Part shown: positions 1-7,379 of the stretch, in pieces | How positions within the stretch are numbered: the stretch's first letter is position 1 | How the letters are laid out: each line of letters begins with the position of its first letter | From: Bacteroidales bacterium | GTDB lineage: Bacteria > Bacteroidota > Bacteroidia > Bacteroidales > UBA932 | Direction: 5' to 3' | Length of the DNA: 45,982 bases | Assembly: GCA_004552965.1 (NCBI GenBank) | Contig: SFMU01000008.1 | Location: 1-45,982, forward strand | Notes under the pieces: model-generated | The model's database searches: none | The model's input: only the letters and a program-made list of their open reading frames with translations | Told to the model about the DNA's origin: nothing | Position numbers and translations under genes: made by a program

Positions 1-914
1 GGCTTGCGGTCAATCCGCGGCTTCACATCGAGTTCATGCTGATGAAACTCAGTTTCCTCTGCAAGGCGCCATCCGCAACTGCGGTTGCCGCTGCCCCTGC
101 TCCTGCTGCCGCTCCTTCTCCTGTTGCCGCTGCTCCTTCTGCAGTTGCTGCCGCCCCTGATGCTGTTGCTCCTGCCCCTGATGCTGTTGCTCCTGCCCCT
201 GTTGCTGCCGCTCCTGCCCCTGTTGCCGCTGCTCCTGTTGCCGCAGCTCCTGTTGCCGCAGCTCCCGCTCCTGCTTCAGCCACTCCGGCACCTGCCGCTC
301 CTTCCGCAACCGCTCCTGCCACTGAGACCCCGGCCCCGGTCACAGCAGATTCGCCTTCTGCTGCCACGCCTGCGGATCCTTCGCCAAGCGGGTCTCCGTC
401 CATCCAGGCCCAGGAAGCGGCGGGCACTCCCGCGAAGCCACGCGCGCGGAAGACCGCTGTCAGGTCATCCCTTTCGCTGGCTTCCATGACCTCGTCAGGA
501 GAAACCAAGGAAACAGCCGGACCTTCCGTTCAGTCTGACATACTGCCTGAAGATGATGCCATCAAAGCCGCATGGTCGAAGATTCCTGATGACTATGCCT
601 CGAGTCCGAGGCTTGCCAGCGCCCTCAGGAATGCCCTCCTGACTTGTGAAACCAGCAGCGGCTGCAAGGAGGTCACTTTCAAGGTCAGCAATGAATCCCA
701 GCAGAAATGGATCAAGGAAAACAAGTTGCATGCTCTTGAAGGCAGACTCCAGGAGCTTGCCGGCTCTTCGAAGATAAGGCTTTCGGTCGGTGTCGTCCCG
801 ATGGAGGACACAACTCTCCAGCCCTATACGGATAACGAGAAGGCCGCTGCCCTGATGGAGAAGAACGAGGGAGTGAAAAGCCTGATCAAGACCTTCGAGC
901 TTGAGACCAGATAG
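1..914 (+). CDS. dnaX: DNA polymerase III subunit gamma/tau, C-terminal part (cut by window edge)
   Basis: This is the tail of the clamp-loader subunit that joins the replicative polymerase to the sliding-clamp loader. The frame is open from base 3, before the first internal ATG, and reads NPRLHIEF followed by alternating leucines and methionines. That matches the end of the DnaX clamp-loader domain III in Bacteroidetes. After it comes a linker of about 120 residues made almost only of Ala, Pro and Val, encoded by imperfect tandem repeats. A small C-terminal domain follows (about 540-914) with the family ending YT-x-x-EK then EKN and a final hydrophobic helix. The linker resembles those that separate tau from its polymerase contacts. 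The N-terminal ATPase part lies outside the window. No A-rich frameshift site of the E. coli type is visible in the part shown. Identification is by recognition of the end motifs. Confidence 0.85.
   Translation, partial: LAVNPRLHIEFMLMKLSFLCKAPSATAVAAAPAPAAAPSPVAAAPSAVAAAPDAVAPAPDAVAPAPVAAAPAPVAAAPVAAAPVAAAPAPASATPAPAAPSATAPATETPAPVTADSPSAATPADPSPSGSPSIQAQEAAGTPAKPRARKTAVRSSLSLASMTSSGETKETAGPSVQSDILPEDDAIKAAWSKIPDDYASSPRLASALRNALLTCETSSGCKEVTFKVSNESQQKWIKENKLHALEGRLQELAGSSKIRLSVGVVPMEDTTLQPYTDNEKAAALMEKNEGVKSLIKTFELETR
154..260 (+). repeat. Short tandem repeats in the dnaX linker
   Basis: A 21-base unit occurs twice back to back (154-174 and 175-195, identical), and a 15-base unit occurs twice (231-245 and 246-260, identical). 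More degenerate copies lie between and around them. Both unit lengths are multiples of three, so copy-number change would lengthen or shorten the Ala/Pro linker of DnaX without shifting frame. Confidence 0.85.
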
Positions 915-990
915 AATGACCGTTTGTGTTTCAAAATTCTATCCTGAACTTGAGCAACACATTTAAAGTAGATAACTGAAATTTGCGAAT

Positions 991-1782
991 ATGAAACTCC
1001 GTTGTGAGAATCTTGTCAAGAAATACGGCATCCGTACAGTTGTGAAGGGTGTTTCAATGGAAATCAGTCAGGGAGAGATTGTCGGCTTCCTCGGCCCGAA
1101 CGGTGCCGGAAAGACGACCAGCTTCTACATGATTACAGGTCAGATCGTCCCGAACGGAGGCCGGGTTTATCTTGACGATGAGGATATTACCGAACTTCCG
1201 ATGTACAAAAGGGCTCAGAAGGGCATTGGCTATCTGCCGCAGGAGGCATCCGTTTTCAGGAAGATGTCCGTCGAGGACAACATAATGTCTGTGATGGAGA
1301 TAGCCGGGATCCCGAAGGATGTGCGCAACAGCAGGCTCGAGAGCCTTATCGATGAGTTCAATCTGTCGAAAGTCCGCAAGAGTCTGGGCATCCAGCTTTC
1401 CGGAGGCGAGAGACGTCGTTGCGAGATTGCCCGCGCTCTGGCCATCGACCCGAAGTTCATCCTTCTGGACGAGCCTTTCGCAGGAGTCGACCCGATAGCG
1501 GTTGAAGACATCCAGTACATCATCGCCAAGCTCAAGTACAAGAACATCGGCGTGATCATCACCGACCACAATGTGGGCGAGACACTCGCAATCACTGACA
1601 GGGCCTATCTTCTCTACGAGGGGTCGATTCTCCAGCAGGGTACTCCGGAATCTCTTGCCGGTGATGAGGAGGTGCGTACAAAATACCTCGGTTCAGGATT
1701 CATTCTCAAGAAATCCGTCTCCGTGGAACGTGCCAAAGCCGATCATGCCAGAATGGTCGCGCAGTCTTCCTCCGCTGAATAA
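991..1782 (+). CDS. lptB: LPS export ABC transporter ATP-binding protein LptB
   Basis: This is the cytoplasmic ATPase that powers lipopolysaccharide extraction from the inner membrane by the LptBFG complex. At 263 residues it is slightly longer than the usual ~240, with a charged tail. Visible motifs are Walker A (GPNGAGKTT, residues 35-43), the ABC signature LSGGERRR (136-143), Walker B with catalytic Glu (LLDEPFAGVDP, D160/E161) and the H-loop His (193). The signature followed by RRRCEIARAL and the FAGVDP D-loop are typical of LptB rather than of amino-acid importers. The ATG is preceded by an A-rich leader (GCGAAT) and no Shine-Dalgarno. It lies 76 bases after dnaX; an 8-bp inverted repeat (910-917/936-943) sits in that gap. 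LptF/G are not adjacent. Confidence 0.93.
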   Translation: MKLRCENLVKKYGIRTVVKGVSMEISQGEIVGFLGPNGAGKTTSFYMITGQIVPNGGRVYLDDEDITELPMYKRAQKGIGYLPQEASVFRKMSVEDNIMSVMEIAGIPKDVRNSRLESLIDEFNLSKVRKSLGIQLSGGERRRCEIARALAIDPKFILLDEPFAGVDPIAVEDIQYIIAKLKYKNIGVIITDHNVGETLAITDRAYLLYEGSILQQGTPESLAGDEEVRTKYLGSGFILKKSVSVERAKADHARMVAQSSSAE

Positions 1783-1804
1783 CGGTTTGCGTCAGAGATG
1801 ACCA

Positions 1805-1854
1805 ATGACATCAGAGGCCGGCTGAATTCCTGTTCAGCCGGCCTCTGATGTCAT
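1805..1854. terminator. Bidirectional terminator between lptB and efp
   Basis: A perfect 22-bp inverted repeat (1805-1826 pairing with 1833-1854) with a 6-base loop lies between the convergent genes lptB and efp. A further CCAATG/CATTGG pair (1802-1807 and 1859-1864) partly flanks it. There is no long T-run, but the position and the length of the stem make a shared transcription stop the simplest reading. Confidence 0.8.
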
Positions 1855-1869
1855 CTTGCATTGGTCTGA

Positions 1870-2436
1870 TTACACTCTCTGACCGTAGCTGCGGTCGGTG
1901 GTGTTGACAGTGATCTTCTCGCCCTGGTTGATGAAGAGAGGAACCATGATCTTGGCACCGGTCTCGAGAGTCACTTCCTTGAGGGCGCTGGTAGAAGCGG
2001 TGTTGCCCTTGACAGCAGGCTCTGCATAGGTAACCTCGAGGGTTACGTAGGTAGGAAGCTCGCAGGTGAGGCACTTCTCCTCAGGCTCGACAACGAACAT
2101 CATCTCAACATGCTGTCCTTCCTTCATGAGGTCTGAGTTCTCAACGACATCGTGAGGAAGATGGATCTGCTCGAAAGTCTCCTCGTGCATGAAGTTGAAT
2201 CCGTCCTCATCAGGGTAGAGGAACTGGTATGGACGCCTCTCGACATTGATGACGTCAATCTTCGCACCTGCGGTGAAGGTGTTTTCGAGGATTCTGCCGT
2301 TCTCAAGGTTGCGGAGTTTGGTCTTGACGAATGCCGGTCCCTTGCCTGGCTTCACATGCTGGAAATAAACCATCTGACAAGGCTTTCCATTGAAGTTGAT
2401 GTAAAGGCCGTTCTTAAAATCTGCAGTTGTTGCCAT
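1870..2436 (-). CDS. efp: Translation elongation factor P
   Basis: EF-P binds between the P and E sites of stalled ribosomes and helps form peptide bonds at polyproline stretches. The 188-residue length is standard. The N-terminal KOW-like domain carries the loop HVKPGKGPAF with Lys32 at the tip, the residue that is modified or used bare in different lineages. Two OB-type domains follow. The C-terminal part contains the family signature region around VTLETGAKIMVP and ends near YGQRV. It has its own promoter (see 2489-2520) and is not part of the cmk-ispH unit. The Ala/Pro-rich DnaX linker in this window is the kind of protein EF-P helps to translate. No modification enzyme is nearby. Confidence 0.96.
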   Translation of the reverse strand: MATTADFKNGLYINFNGKPCQMVYFQHVKPGKGPAFVKTKLRNLENGRILENTFTAGAKIDVINVERRPYQFLYPDEDGFNFMHEETFEQIHLPHDVVENSDLMKEGQHVEMMFVVEPEEKCLTCELPTYVTLEVTYAEPAVKGNTASTSALKEVTLETGAKIMVPLFINQGEKITVNTTDRSYGQRV

Positions 2437-2488
2437 AAATATTAAATGTAATTGGATTCAAGAAATTGAAACGTAGAGTTTTCGCGTG

Positions 2489-2520
2489 CAAATTTAGTCA
2501 TTTGCCATCTTTCTTGCAAA
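2489..2520 (-). promoter_or_regulatory. Bacteroidetes-type promoter for efp
   Basis: Read on the minus strand, TTTG (2517-2520) is followed after exactly 20 bases by TAAATTTG (2489-2496), a full match to the Bacteroidetes sigma-ABfr consensus TTTG / TAnnTTTG. Transcription should start near 2482, giving a leader of about 45 bases before the efp ATG at 2436. This is the best promoter match in the window. Confidence 0.75.
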
Positions 2521-2532
2521 AATATCTTGCTG

Positions 2533-3468
2533 TCAGAGGCTTGTGACGGCTGCGGCGACTTCATCCAGCAGCCATCTTGGGGTGGAAGTGGCTCCGCATA
2601 TTCCCACTCTCTCGCCTGGATTGAACCACGACGGATCGATTTCTTCCGGGGATGTCACGTTCCAGGTTCGCGGGTTGTGGCTGCGGCAGAGGTTGGAAAG
2701 CACTTTACCGTTGGACGAGTCGGTGCCGGTCACGAAGACGATGACATCGTGCTCTTCTGCGAAGGAGGACAGCTCCGAATGCCTTGAAGCGACCTGCGAA
2801 CAGATGGTGTCGTGGATTTCAGGCTCGGCCTTCGCCCATGCTTTGAGGATGGCGCAGATTTCTGAATATTCGGATGGACTCTTCGTTGTCTGAGAAAAGA
2901 CAGCCAGCGGTTTTTCCCTGTCGATTCTGCCTTCGGCGATGAATCCTTTCAGCATGGGAATATCCTCGACGACAAGCGCTTCTCCGTCAGTCTGCCCGAC
3001 GAGGCCGAGAACTTCCGCATGCCCGATTTTTCCGAATATGATGATCTGGCCCCCATGGGGCTTCAGCCTTTGAAATGCCTCCTTGATGTTCTGCTGCAGG
3101 CGAAGCACGACAGGGCAGGTGCAGTCGATGACCTCTATTCCCAGTTTTTCTGCCAATGAATATGTCGAAGGCGGTTCGCCGTGCGCTCTGATGAGAAGAG
3201 GACTTGTCTTGGACGAACTCCCATCCATCCTGAGGAGAACATCCATGCCGATGCTTACAAGGCCTATGCCCTGAAGCCGGTGAAGTTCGGCCTCGTTGTG
3301 CACGATGGCACCCAGGGAGTACAGTGTCCCACCGTTTTCTTTCAGATAGCGCTCCGCAGTGCCGATAGCCCTGATCACGCCTCCGCAGAATCCTGAATGC
3401 TTTTCAATTTCCACCGAGAGCCCCTTCCCCGACGGGGAACCATTCAAGCTGCATCTGCTGTTCTCCAT
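2533..3468 (-). CDS. ispH: 4-hydroxy-3-methylbut-2-enyl diphosphate reductase
   Basis: This is the last step of the MEP isoprenoid pathway: reductive dehydroxylation of HMBPP to IPP and DMAPP by a [4Fe-4S] enzyme. The 311-residue protein has the three cluster cysteines in context: C28 (SGFCGG), C118 (CTCPVV) and C223 (DTICSQVASR). Substrate-binding His/Glu are in VHNEAEL (H57), RAHGEPP (H96) and IGHAEV (H150, E152), and the C-terminal ATSTPRW-x2-DEV block is present. The start at 3468 gives about 15 extra N-terminal residues compared with the usual start just before VEIEKHSG. It lies only 3 bases after the cmk stop, so translational coupling is likely. The cmk-ispH pairing occurs in other Bacteroidetes. 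Confidence 0.95.
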   Translation of the reverse strand: MENSRCSLNGSPSGKGLSVEIEKHSGFCGGVIRAIGTAERYLKENGGTLYSLGAIVHNEAELHRLQGIGLVSIGMDVLLRMDGSSSKTSPLLIRAHGEPPSTYSLAEKLGIEVIDCTCPVVLRLQQNIKEAFQRLKPHGGQIIIFGKIGHAEVLGLVGQTDGEALVVEDIPMLKGFIAEGRIDREKPLAVFSQTTKSPSEYSEICAILKAWAKAEPEIHDTICSQVASRHSELSSFAEEHDVIVFVTGTDSSNGKVLSNLCRSHNPRTWNVTSPEEIDPSWFNPGERVGICGATSTPRWLLDEVAAAVTSL

Positions 3469-3471
3469 CGG

Positions 3472-4167
3472 CTATTCCAGAATTCCGAATTTCCCCTTGA
3501 TCAGTCCTTCAAACCAGACAAGTTCCTCGTGCAGAGTCATTTCCGAATTGTCAAGGATGAAAGCATCCGCTGCTCTGGAGAGAGGTGAGACTTCCCTGTG
3601 CGAGTCGATGTAGTCCCTTTCCAGCAGATTCTTCATCACAGCCTCCATAGAAGGAGTCTGGCCCTTGGCCACCATTTCATCATAGCGTCTGCGGGCCCTT
3701 ACCTCGGCGCTTGCGGTCATGAAGACCTTTAGTTCGGCCTCCGGAAACACCGTGGTCCCGATATCTCTTCCGTCCATCACGACTCTCTTCCTCTCTCCGA
3801 AAGCGTGGAGCTTTCTGTCGACATATTCCCTGACGAAAGGAATCGCCGAGACGGGACTGACGAGAGATGAGACTTCCAGACTCCTGATTTCCTTTTCCAC
3901 GCAGCGATCTCCAAGGAAGGTCGCGTTACCCTCCGGAGTGACCCGGAAGTCGAGGCCGAGGGTAGGGAGAGCCTTGCGGAGCCCTTCCTCATCGATTGCA
4001 CCTCCTTCAGCCAGACCGTTTTCTATCGCATGGAGAGTGATGCCGCGATACATCGCGCCCGAATCCAGGTAGAGCAGGGAATATTCTTTTGCGAGCATCT
4101 TTGCGACCGTGCTCTTGCCGGTGGAGGAGTAGCCGTCGATGGCTATTATTATGTCAGGAATCTTCAT
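3472..4167 (-). CDS. cmk: Cytidylate kinase
   Basis: Phosphorylates CMP and dCMP to the diphosphates in the cytoplasm. The protein is 231 residues from the ATG at 4167 (MKIPDII), matching the ~225 of the family; the open frame continues upstream to 4290, but that extension has no family similarity. The P-loop is GYSSTGKST near the N terminus, followed by YLDSGAMYRG for the CMP-binding site and DGRDIGTTVFP, a block specific to CMP kinases. The C-terminal lid is RARRRYDE. It is the first gene of a two-gene unit with ispH, divergent from the response regulator at 4256 across 88 bases. The start codon lies in a GAATATG word. Confidence 0.94.
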   Translation of the reverse strand: MKIPDIIIAIDGYSSTGKSTVAKMLAKEYSLLYLDSGAMYRGITLHAIENGLAEGGAIDEEGLRKALPTLGLDFRVTPEGNATFLGDRCVEKEIRSLEVSSLVSPVSAIPFVREYVDRKLHAFGERKRVVMDGRDIGTTVFPEAELKVFMTASAEVRARRRYDEMVAKGQTPSMEAVMKNLLERDYIDSHREVSPLSRAADAFILDNSEMTLHEELVWFEGLIKGKFGILE

Positions 4168-4255
4168 ATTCACAAAAATATGATTTTTTAATGAAATTTG
4201 TCCGATATTTGTGATAATCTGAACCTGTGGTTTTTTGCCCGATAACGAATTTGAA

Positions 4256-5413
4256 ATGAAGATACTTATTGTAGATGATGAGAGAGCCATCAGGAACTCG
4301 CTGAAGGAAGTTCTTGGGGATGAAGGTTATGAAGTCGAGGTGGCCGAAGACGGAGCGACAGCCCTGTCGATGGTCGACAAGGAAAAGTACGGTGTCATTT
4401 TCTGTGACATCAAGATGCCGGGAATGGATGGAACCGAAGTCCTGGATAAACTGGTCAAGGATGGGGAGGAGGCGGCCGTGGTGATGATGTCCGGACACAG
4501 TGACATCGACACTGCCGTGGAATGCATCAAGAAGGGAGCCTTCGATTTCATACAGAAGCCTCTGGATCTCAACAGGATTCTGATTACCATCCGCAATGCC
4601 ACTGAGAGAACTCAGATTGTCGCTGAGAACAAGTCCCTGAAGAAGAAGGTCTACGGTCACAAGATGGTCGGAGAGTCTGATGCCATCAGGCATGTCCGTG
4701 ACATCATCTCGAAGGTGGCACCGACCGATGCCAGGGTTCTGATCACCGGCCCGAACGGTTCCGGTAAGGAACTGGTCGCCAGGAGTCTTCACGAGATGAG
4801 CACAAGAAGCGCGATGCCGTATGTCGAGGTGAATTGTGCCGCCATCCCGTCCGAACTGATCGAAAGTGAACTTTTCGGTCATGAAAAGGGTGCCTTCACT
4901 TCAGCCATCAAGCAGCACAAGGGCAAATTCGAGCAGGCCGACCATGGTACTCTCTTTCTTGATGAAATCGGTGACATGAGCCTTGCCGCGCAGGCAAAGG
5001 TTCTCAGAGTCCTGCAGGAGAAGAAACTCTCCAGAGTCGGGAGTGACAAGGACATCATGGTTGATGTGAGGGTTGTCGCCGCGACCAACAAGAATCTGAA
5101 GGCCGAGATCGAGAAGGGCAATTTCAGGGAGGACCTCTACCATAGGCTTAGCGTCATAGTCATCAATGTCCCTTCATTGGATGAGAGAAAAGATGACATT
5201 CCTCTGCTTGTCGACCATTTCGTGAAGCAGATAAGCGCCGAGTCCGGCATGCCTGCAAAGTCTTTCAGCCCGGATGCGGTAGCGAAGCTTCAGGAGATGT
5301 CCTGGACCGGCAACATCAGGGAACTGCGCAATGTGGTGGAGCGTCTGATGATCCTGGGTGGCAACCCTGTGAATTCTCAGGATGTGGCCGACTACGTCAG
5401 TCCAGTCCAATAG
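4256..5413 (+). CDS. Sigma54-type response regulator without a DNA-binding domain
   Basis: A two-component response regulator of NtrC architecture, 385 residues from the ATG at 4256. The receiver domain (1-120) has the acidic pair D7/D8, phospho-acceptor D51 (CDIKMP) and a conserved Lys in IQKP. The AAA+ domain (~140-370) has a P-loop variant GPNGSGKE (165-172), GAFTSA at 212-217 in place of the canonical sigma54-contacting GAFTGA, Walker B LFLDEIGD, and the WTGNIRELRN sensor II block. The protein stops about 20 residues later, where NtrC proteins carry a Fis-type helix-turn-helix, so it cannot bind a specific enhancer in the usual way. From memory, short versions like this recur in Bacteroidales, so this is probably not a truncation. 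No histidine kinase is adjacent. Its last 17 bases overlap the 3' end of the convergent protease gene. Confidence 0.9.
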   Translation: MKILIVDDERAIRNSLKEVLGDEGYEVEVAEDGATALSMVDKEKYGVIFCDIKMPGMDGTEVLDKLVKDGEEAAVVMMSGHSDIDTAVECIKKGAFDFIQKPLDLNRILITIRNATERTQIVAENKSLKKKVYGHKMVGESDAIRHVRDIISKVAPTDARVLITGPNGSGKELVARSLHEMSTRSAMPYVEVNCAAIPSELIESELFGHEKGAFTSAIKQHKGKFEQADHGTLFLDEIGDMSLAAQAKVLRVLQEKKLSRVGSDKDIMVDVRVVAATNKNLKAEIEKGNFREDLYHRLSVIVINVPSLDERKDDIPLLVDHFVKQISAESGMPAKSFSPDAVAKLQEMSWTGNIRELRNVVERLMILGGNPVNSQDVADYVSPVQ

Positions 5414-6971
5414 CCTTCCTGAGTGTGGTGTCCACACTCAGATACATTTTGTAATAGGCGTTTTCCCCGAGTTTTGAATATCTTCCTATCAGACCGCGGA
5501 TCTGAGGGAGGAGGTATTTTTCGGTTTCCGCCCATTCCTTCTGCGTGGCTGTGATGCCGTCGGTTCTGGCGGCATATTCCCTGAAATCCGAAGGAAGGTC
5601 GATGCGGTCGAAGAAGGCTTCGAGCTTGGCATAGTCGTCAATCCCGGAGAGGGTGTCTCCATATTTGTCGAATATGGCGGAAGCATACCGCATCTGGGTT
5701 GCTTTCTGGCCTATCTTGATGAAGAACTGAGTGACTCTGGTGGTGTCTACAGGTACGAATATGTCCGGGATGATTCCGCCGCCACCGAAGACCGTCCTTC
5801 CGGACAATGTCTTGAATGCCAGTGTGGAATCCACTTTTATGCTGTCGGCGTCGTACATCTCTCCATCCGAGTAGCGTTTGTAGATGTCCATCCCGTAGTC
5901 TTCGCCGATAGGCTTCTGTATGCATCTTCCTGAAGGAGTGTGGAACCTTGCCACGGTCAGGCGGATGCCGGAACCGTCGCTGAAGTAGACCGGTTCCTGC
6001 ACAAGACCTTTGCCGAAGGATCTTCTGCCCACGATGATGCCCCTGTCGTTGTCCTGGATGGCTCCGGCGAAGATTTCGCTGGATGATGCGGAGCTCTCGT
6101 TGATGACCACGGTGAGCCTGACATCCTTCAGGATGCCTGTCCCGTCGGCCTTGAAGCCTTTCTTCTCCCGGTGGAGACCCTGCATGTAGACGATTTCCTG
6201 GCCTTTCTCAAGGAACATGTTGCTCAGGAGCAGAGCCTCGTCGAGGTAGCCTCCTGTGTTGTCCCTGAGGTCGAAGACGAGATGCTTCATCCCTTGTGCC
6301 AGCAGCTCCTTGCCGGCGTTCATGCATTCCGTATAGGTGTTTCGCGAAAATTTGGAGAGCCTGATGTAGCCGGTGGTGTCATTGACCATGAAGAAGGCGT
6401 CGACGCAGTGAACAGGAATCTTTCCTCTCTTGATCTCGAAGAGGATTTCTTCCTTGCCTCTTCCCACGGTGATGTCGACCTTGGTCCCGGCCGGGCCTTT
6501 CATCCTTCTGACCATGCTGTCCTGCGGGAATTCCACGCCGGCGATCACTTTGTCATCGACCTTCAGGATCCTGTCTCCTTTTCTGAGTCCTGCTTTTTCG
6601 GAGGGCCCTCCCGGAATCACCTCAAGCACGATTGCCGTGTCGTTCGGTACATTGAACTGGATACCGATACCGTCGAAATTGCCAGCCAGTTCGGTTTCGG
6701 CATCCTTCAGCTCCACTGGCGGCATGTACACCGAATGCGGATCCAGTTTCGCCAGCGCTGCCACTATCGCTGCCTCGCTGACTGCCTCGGTGTCGATTGT
6801 GTCCACGTAGTTCCGGCTGATCTGGTCCATGACAAGTTCCAGCTTGCTCCAGTCTCGGTTTCTGACTTTCAGGCCGTTCCGCTTCTGGGTGTAGGCATTG
6901 AAGGTGAGCGTTCCGAGCACGCCTACCATGATTCCGAGAACGGCAATCAGCAAAGGGTACAGTTTCTTCAT
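5397..6971 (-). CDS. S41 family C-terminal processing peptidase (CtpA/Prc-like)
   Basis: A periplasmic, membrane-anchored serine protease that cuts protein C termini. It has 524 residues. An N-terminal signal anchor (about residues 4-24) is followed by an S41 N-terminal helical region, a PDZ domain (~95-185; GIGIQF then GLRKGDRILKVDD) and the catalytic core. The Ser-Lys pair is visible: S296 in NESSASSSE and K321 in SFGKG, 25 residues apart as in other CtpA enzymes. The C-terminal ~130 residues form the extension usual in Bacteroidetes. It is the last gene of the asnS operon, 3 bases after the dCMP deaminase stop. Its 3' end overlaps the response regulator gene tail to tail by 17 bases. Substrates cannot be told from sequence. 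Confidence 0.93.
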   Translation of the reverse strand: MKKLYPLLIAVLGIMVGVLGTLTFNAYTQKRNGLKVRNRDWSKLELVMDQISRNYVDTIDTEAVSEAAIVAALAKLDPHSVYMPPVELKDAETELAGNFDGIGIQFNVPNDTAIVLEVIPGGPSEKAGLRKGDRILKVDDKVIAGVEFPQDSMVRRMKGPAGTKVDITVGRGKEEILFEIKRGKIPVHCVDAFFMVNDTTGYIRLSKFSRNTYTECMNAGKELLAQGMKHLVFDLRDNTGGYLDEALLLSNMFLEKGQEIVYMQGLHREKKGFKADGTGILKDVRLTVVINESSASSSEIFAGAIQDNDRGIIVGRRSFGKGLVQEPVYFSDGSGIRLTVARFHTPSGRCIQKPIGEDYGMDIYKRYSDGEMYDADSIKVDSTLAFKTLSGRTVFGGGGIIPDIFVPVDTTRVTQFFIKIGQKATQMRYASAIFDKYGDTLSGIDDYAKLEAFFDRIDLPSDFREYAARTDGITATQKEWAETEKYLLPQIRGLIGRYSKLGENAYYKMYLSVDTTLRKAIGLD

Positions 6972-6974
6972 CCT

Positions 6975-7379
6975 CTAGTCAATCTTTTCAACTTCTATTC
7001 CTGCTCTTCTGAGGAGGTCAATACCGTCAGTCAGGCGGTACTCATCTTTGTAGACAACTCTTTGTATTCCGGCCTGGATGATCAGCTTCGCACACTCCAG
7101 GCAGGGAGCGGCAGTCACGAAGAGAGTTGCTCCGAGGCTGTTGTTGCCGGATTTGGCGACTTTGGTGATGGCATTGGCTTCGGCATGGAGGACGTAAGGC
7201 TTTGTCGCACCGGACTCGTCCTCACACTGGTTTTCAAATCCGGAAGGAGTGCCGTTGTAGCCGTCGGAGATGATCATCCTGTCCTTGACGAGGATGGCGC
7301 CTACCTGTCTGCGCTTGCAATAGGAGTTGCGAGCCCAGATTTCAGCCATCTCCAGGTATCGCTGGTCGAATTTTTCCAT
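6975..7379 (-). CDS. dCMP deaminase family protein
   Basis: A zinc-dependent deaminase that should convert dCMP to dUMP, feeding dTMP synthesis. It has 134 residues. Zinc ligands are H65 with catalytic E67 (HAEANAI) and C93/C96 (PCLECAK). The SDGYNGTPSG motif in the N-terminal third is typical of dCMP deaminases rather than cytidine or tRNA deaminases. The start codon overlaps the stop of the acyl-CoA ligase gene by one base (TAATG), so the two are probably translationally coupled. It sits between lipid and protease genes with no nucleotide-metabolism neighbour except udk upstream in the same operon. Confidence 0.92.
   Translation of the reverse strand: MEKFDQRYLEMAEIWARNSYCKRRQVGAILVKDRMIISDGYNGTPSGFENQCEDESGATKPYVLHAEANAITKVAKSGNNSLGATLFVTAAPCLECAKLIIQAGIQRVVYKDEYRLTDGIDLLRRAGIEVEKID

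Noticed and set aside
154..260. Repeats that might be a small CRISPR array
   Set aside because: Units are directly adjacent without unique spacers, lie in frame inside a coding region, and no cas genes are nearby.
23..508. Open frame on the minus strand through the dnaX linker, rich in Ala and Gly
   Set aside because: It is the mirror of the GC-rich repeat; low complexity, no start context, and the plus frame continues into a real DnaX C-terminal domain.
4168..4290. Longer cmk N terminus and longer response-regulator N terminus across the divergent gap
   Set aside because: Both families start at the motifs chosen (MKIPDIIIAIDG and MKILIVDDE); the gap is needed for promoters.
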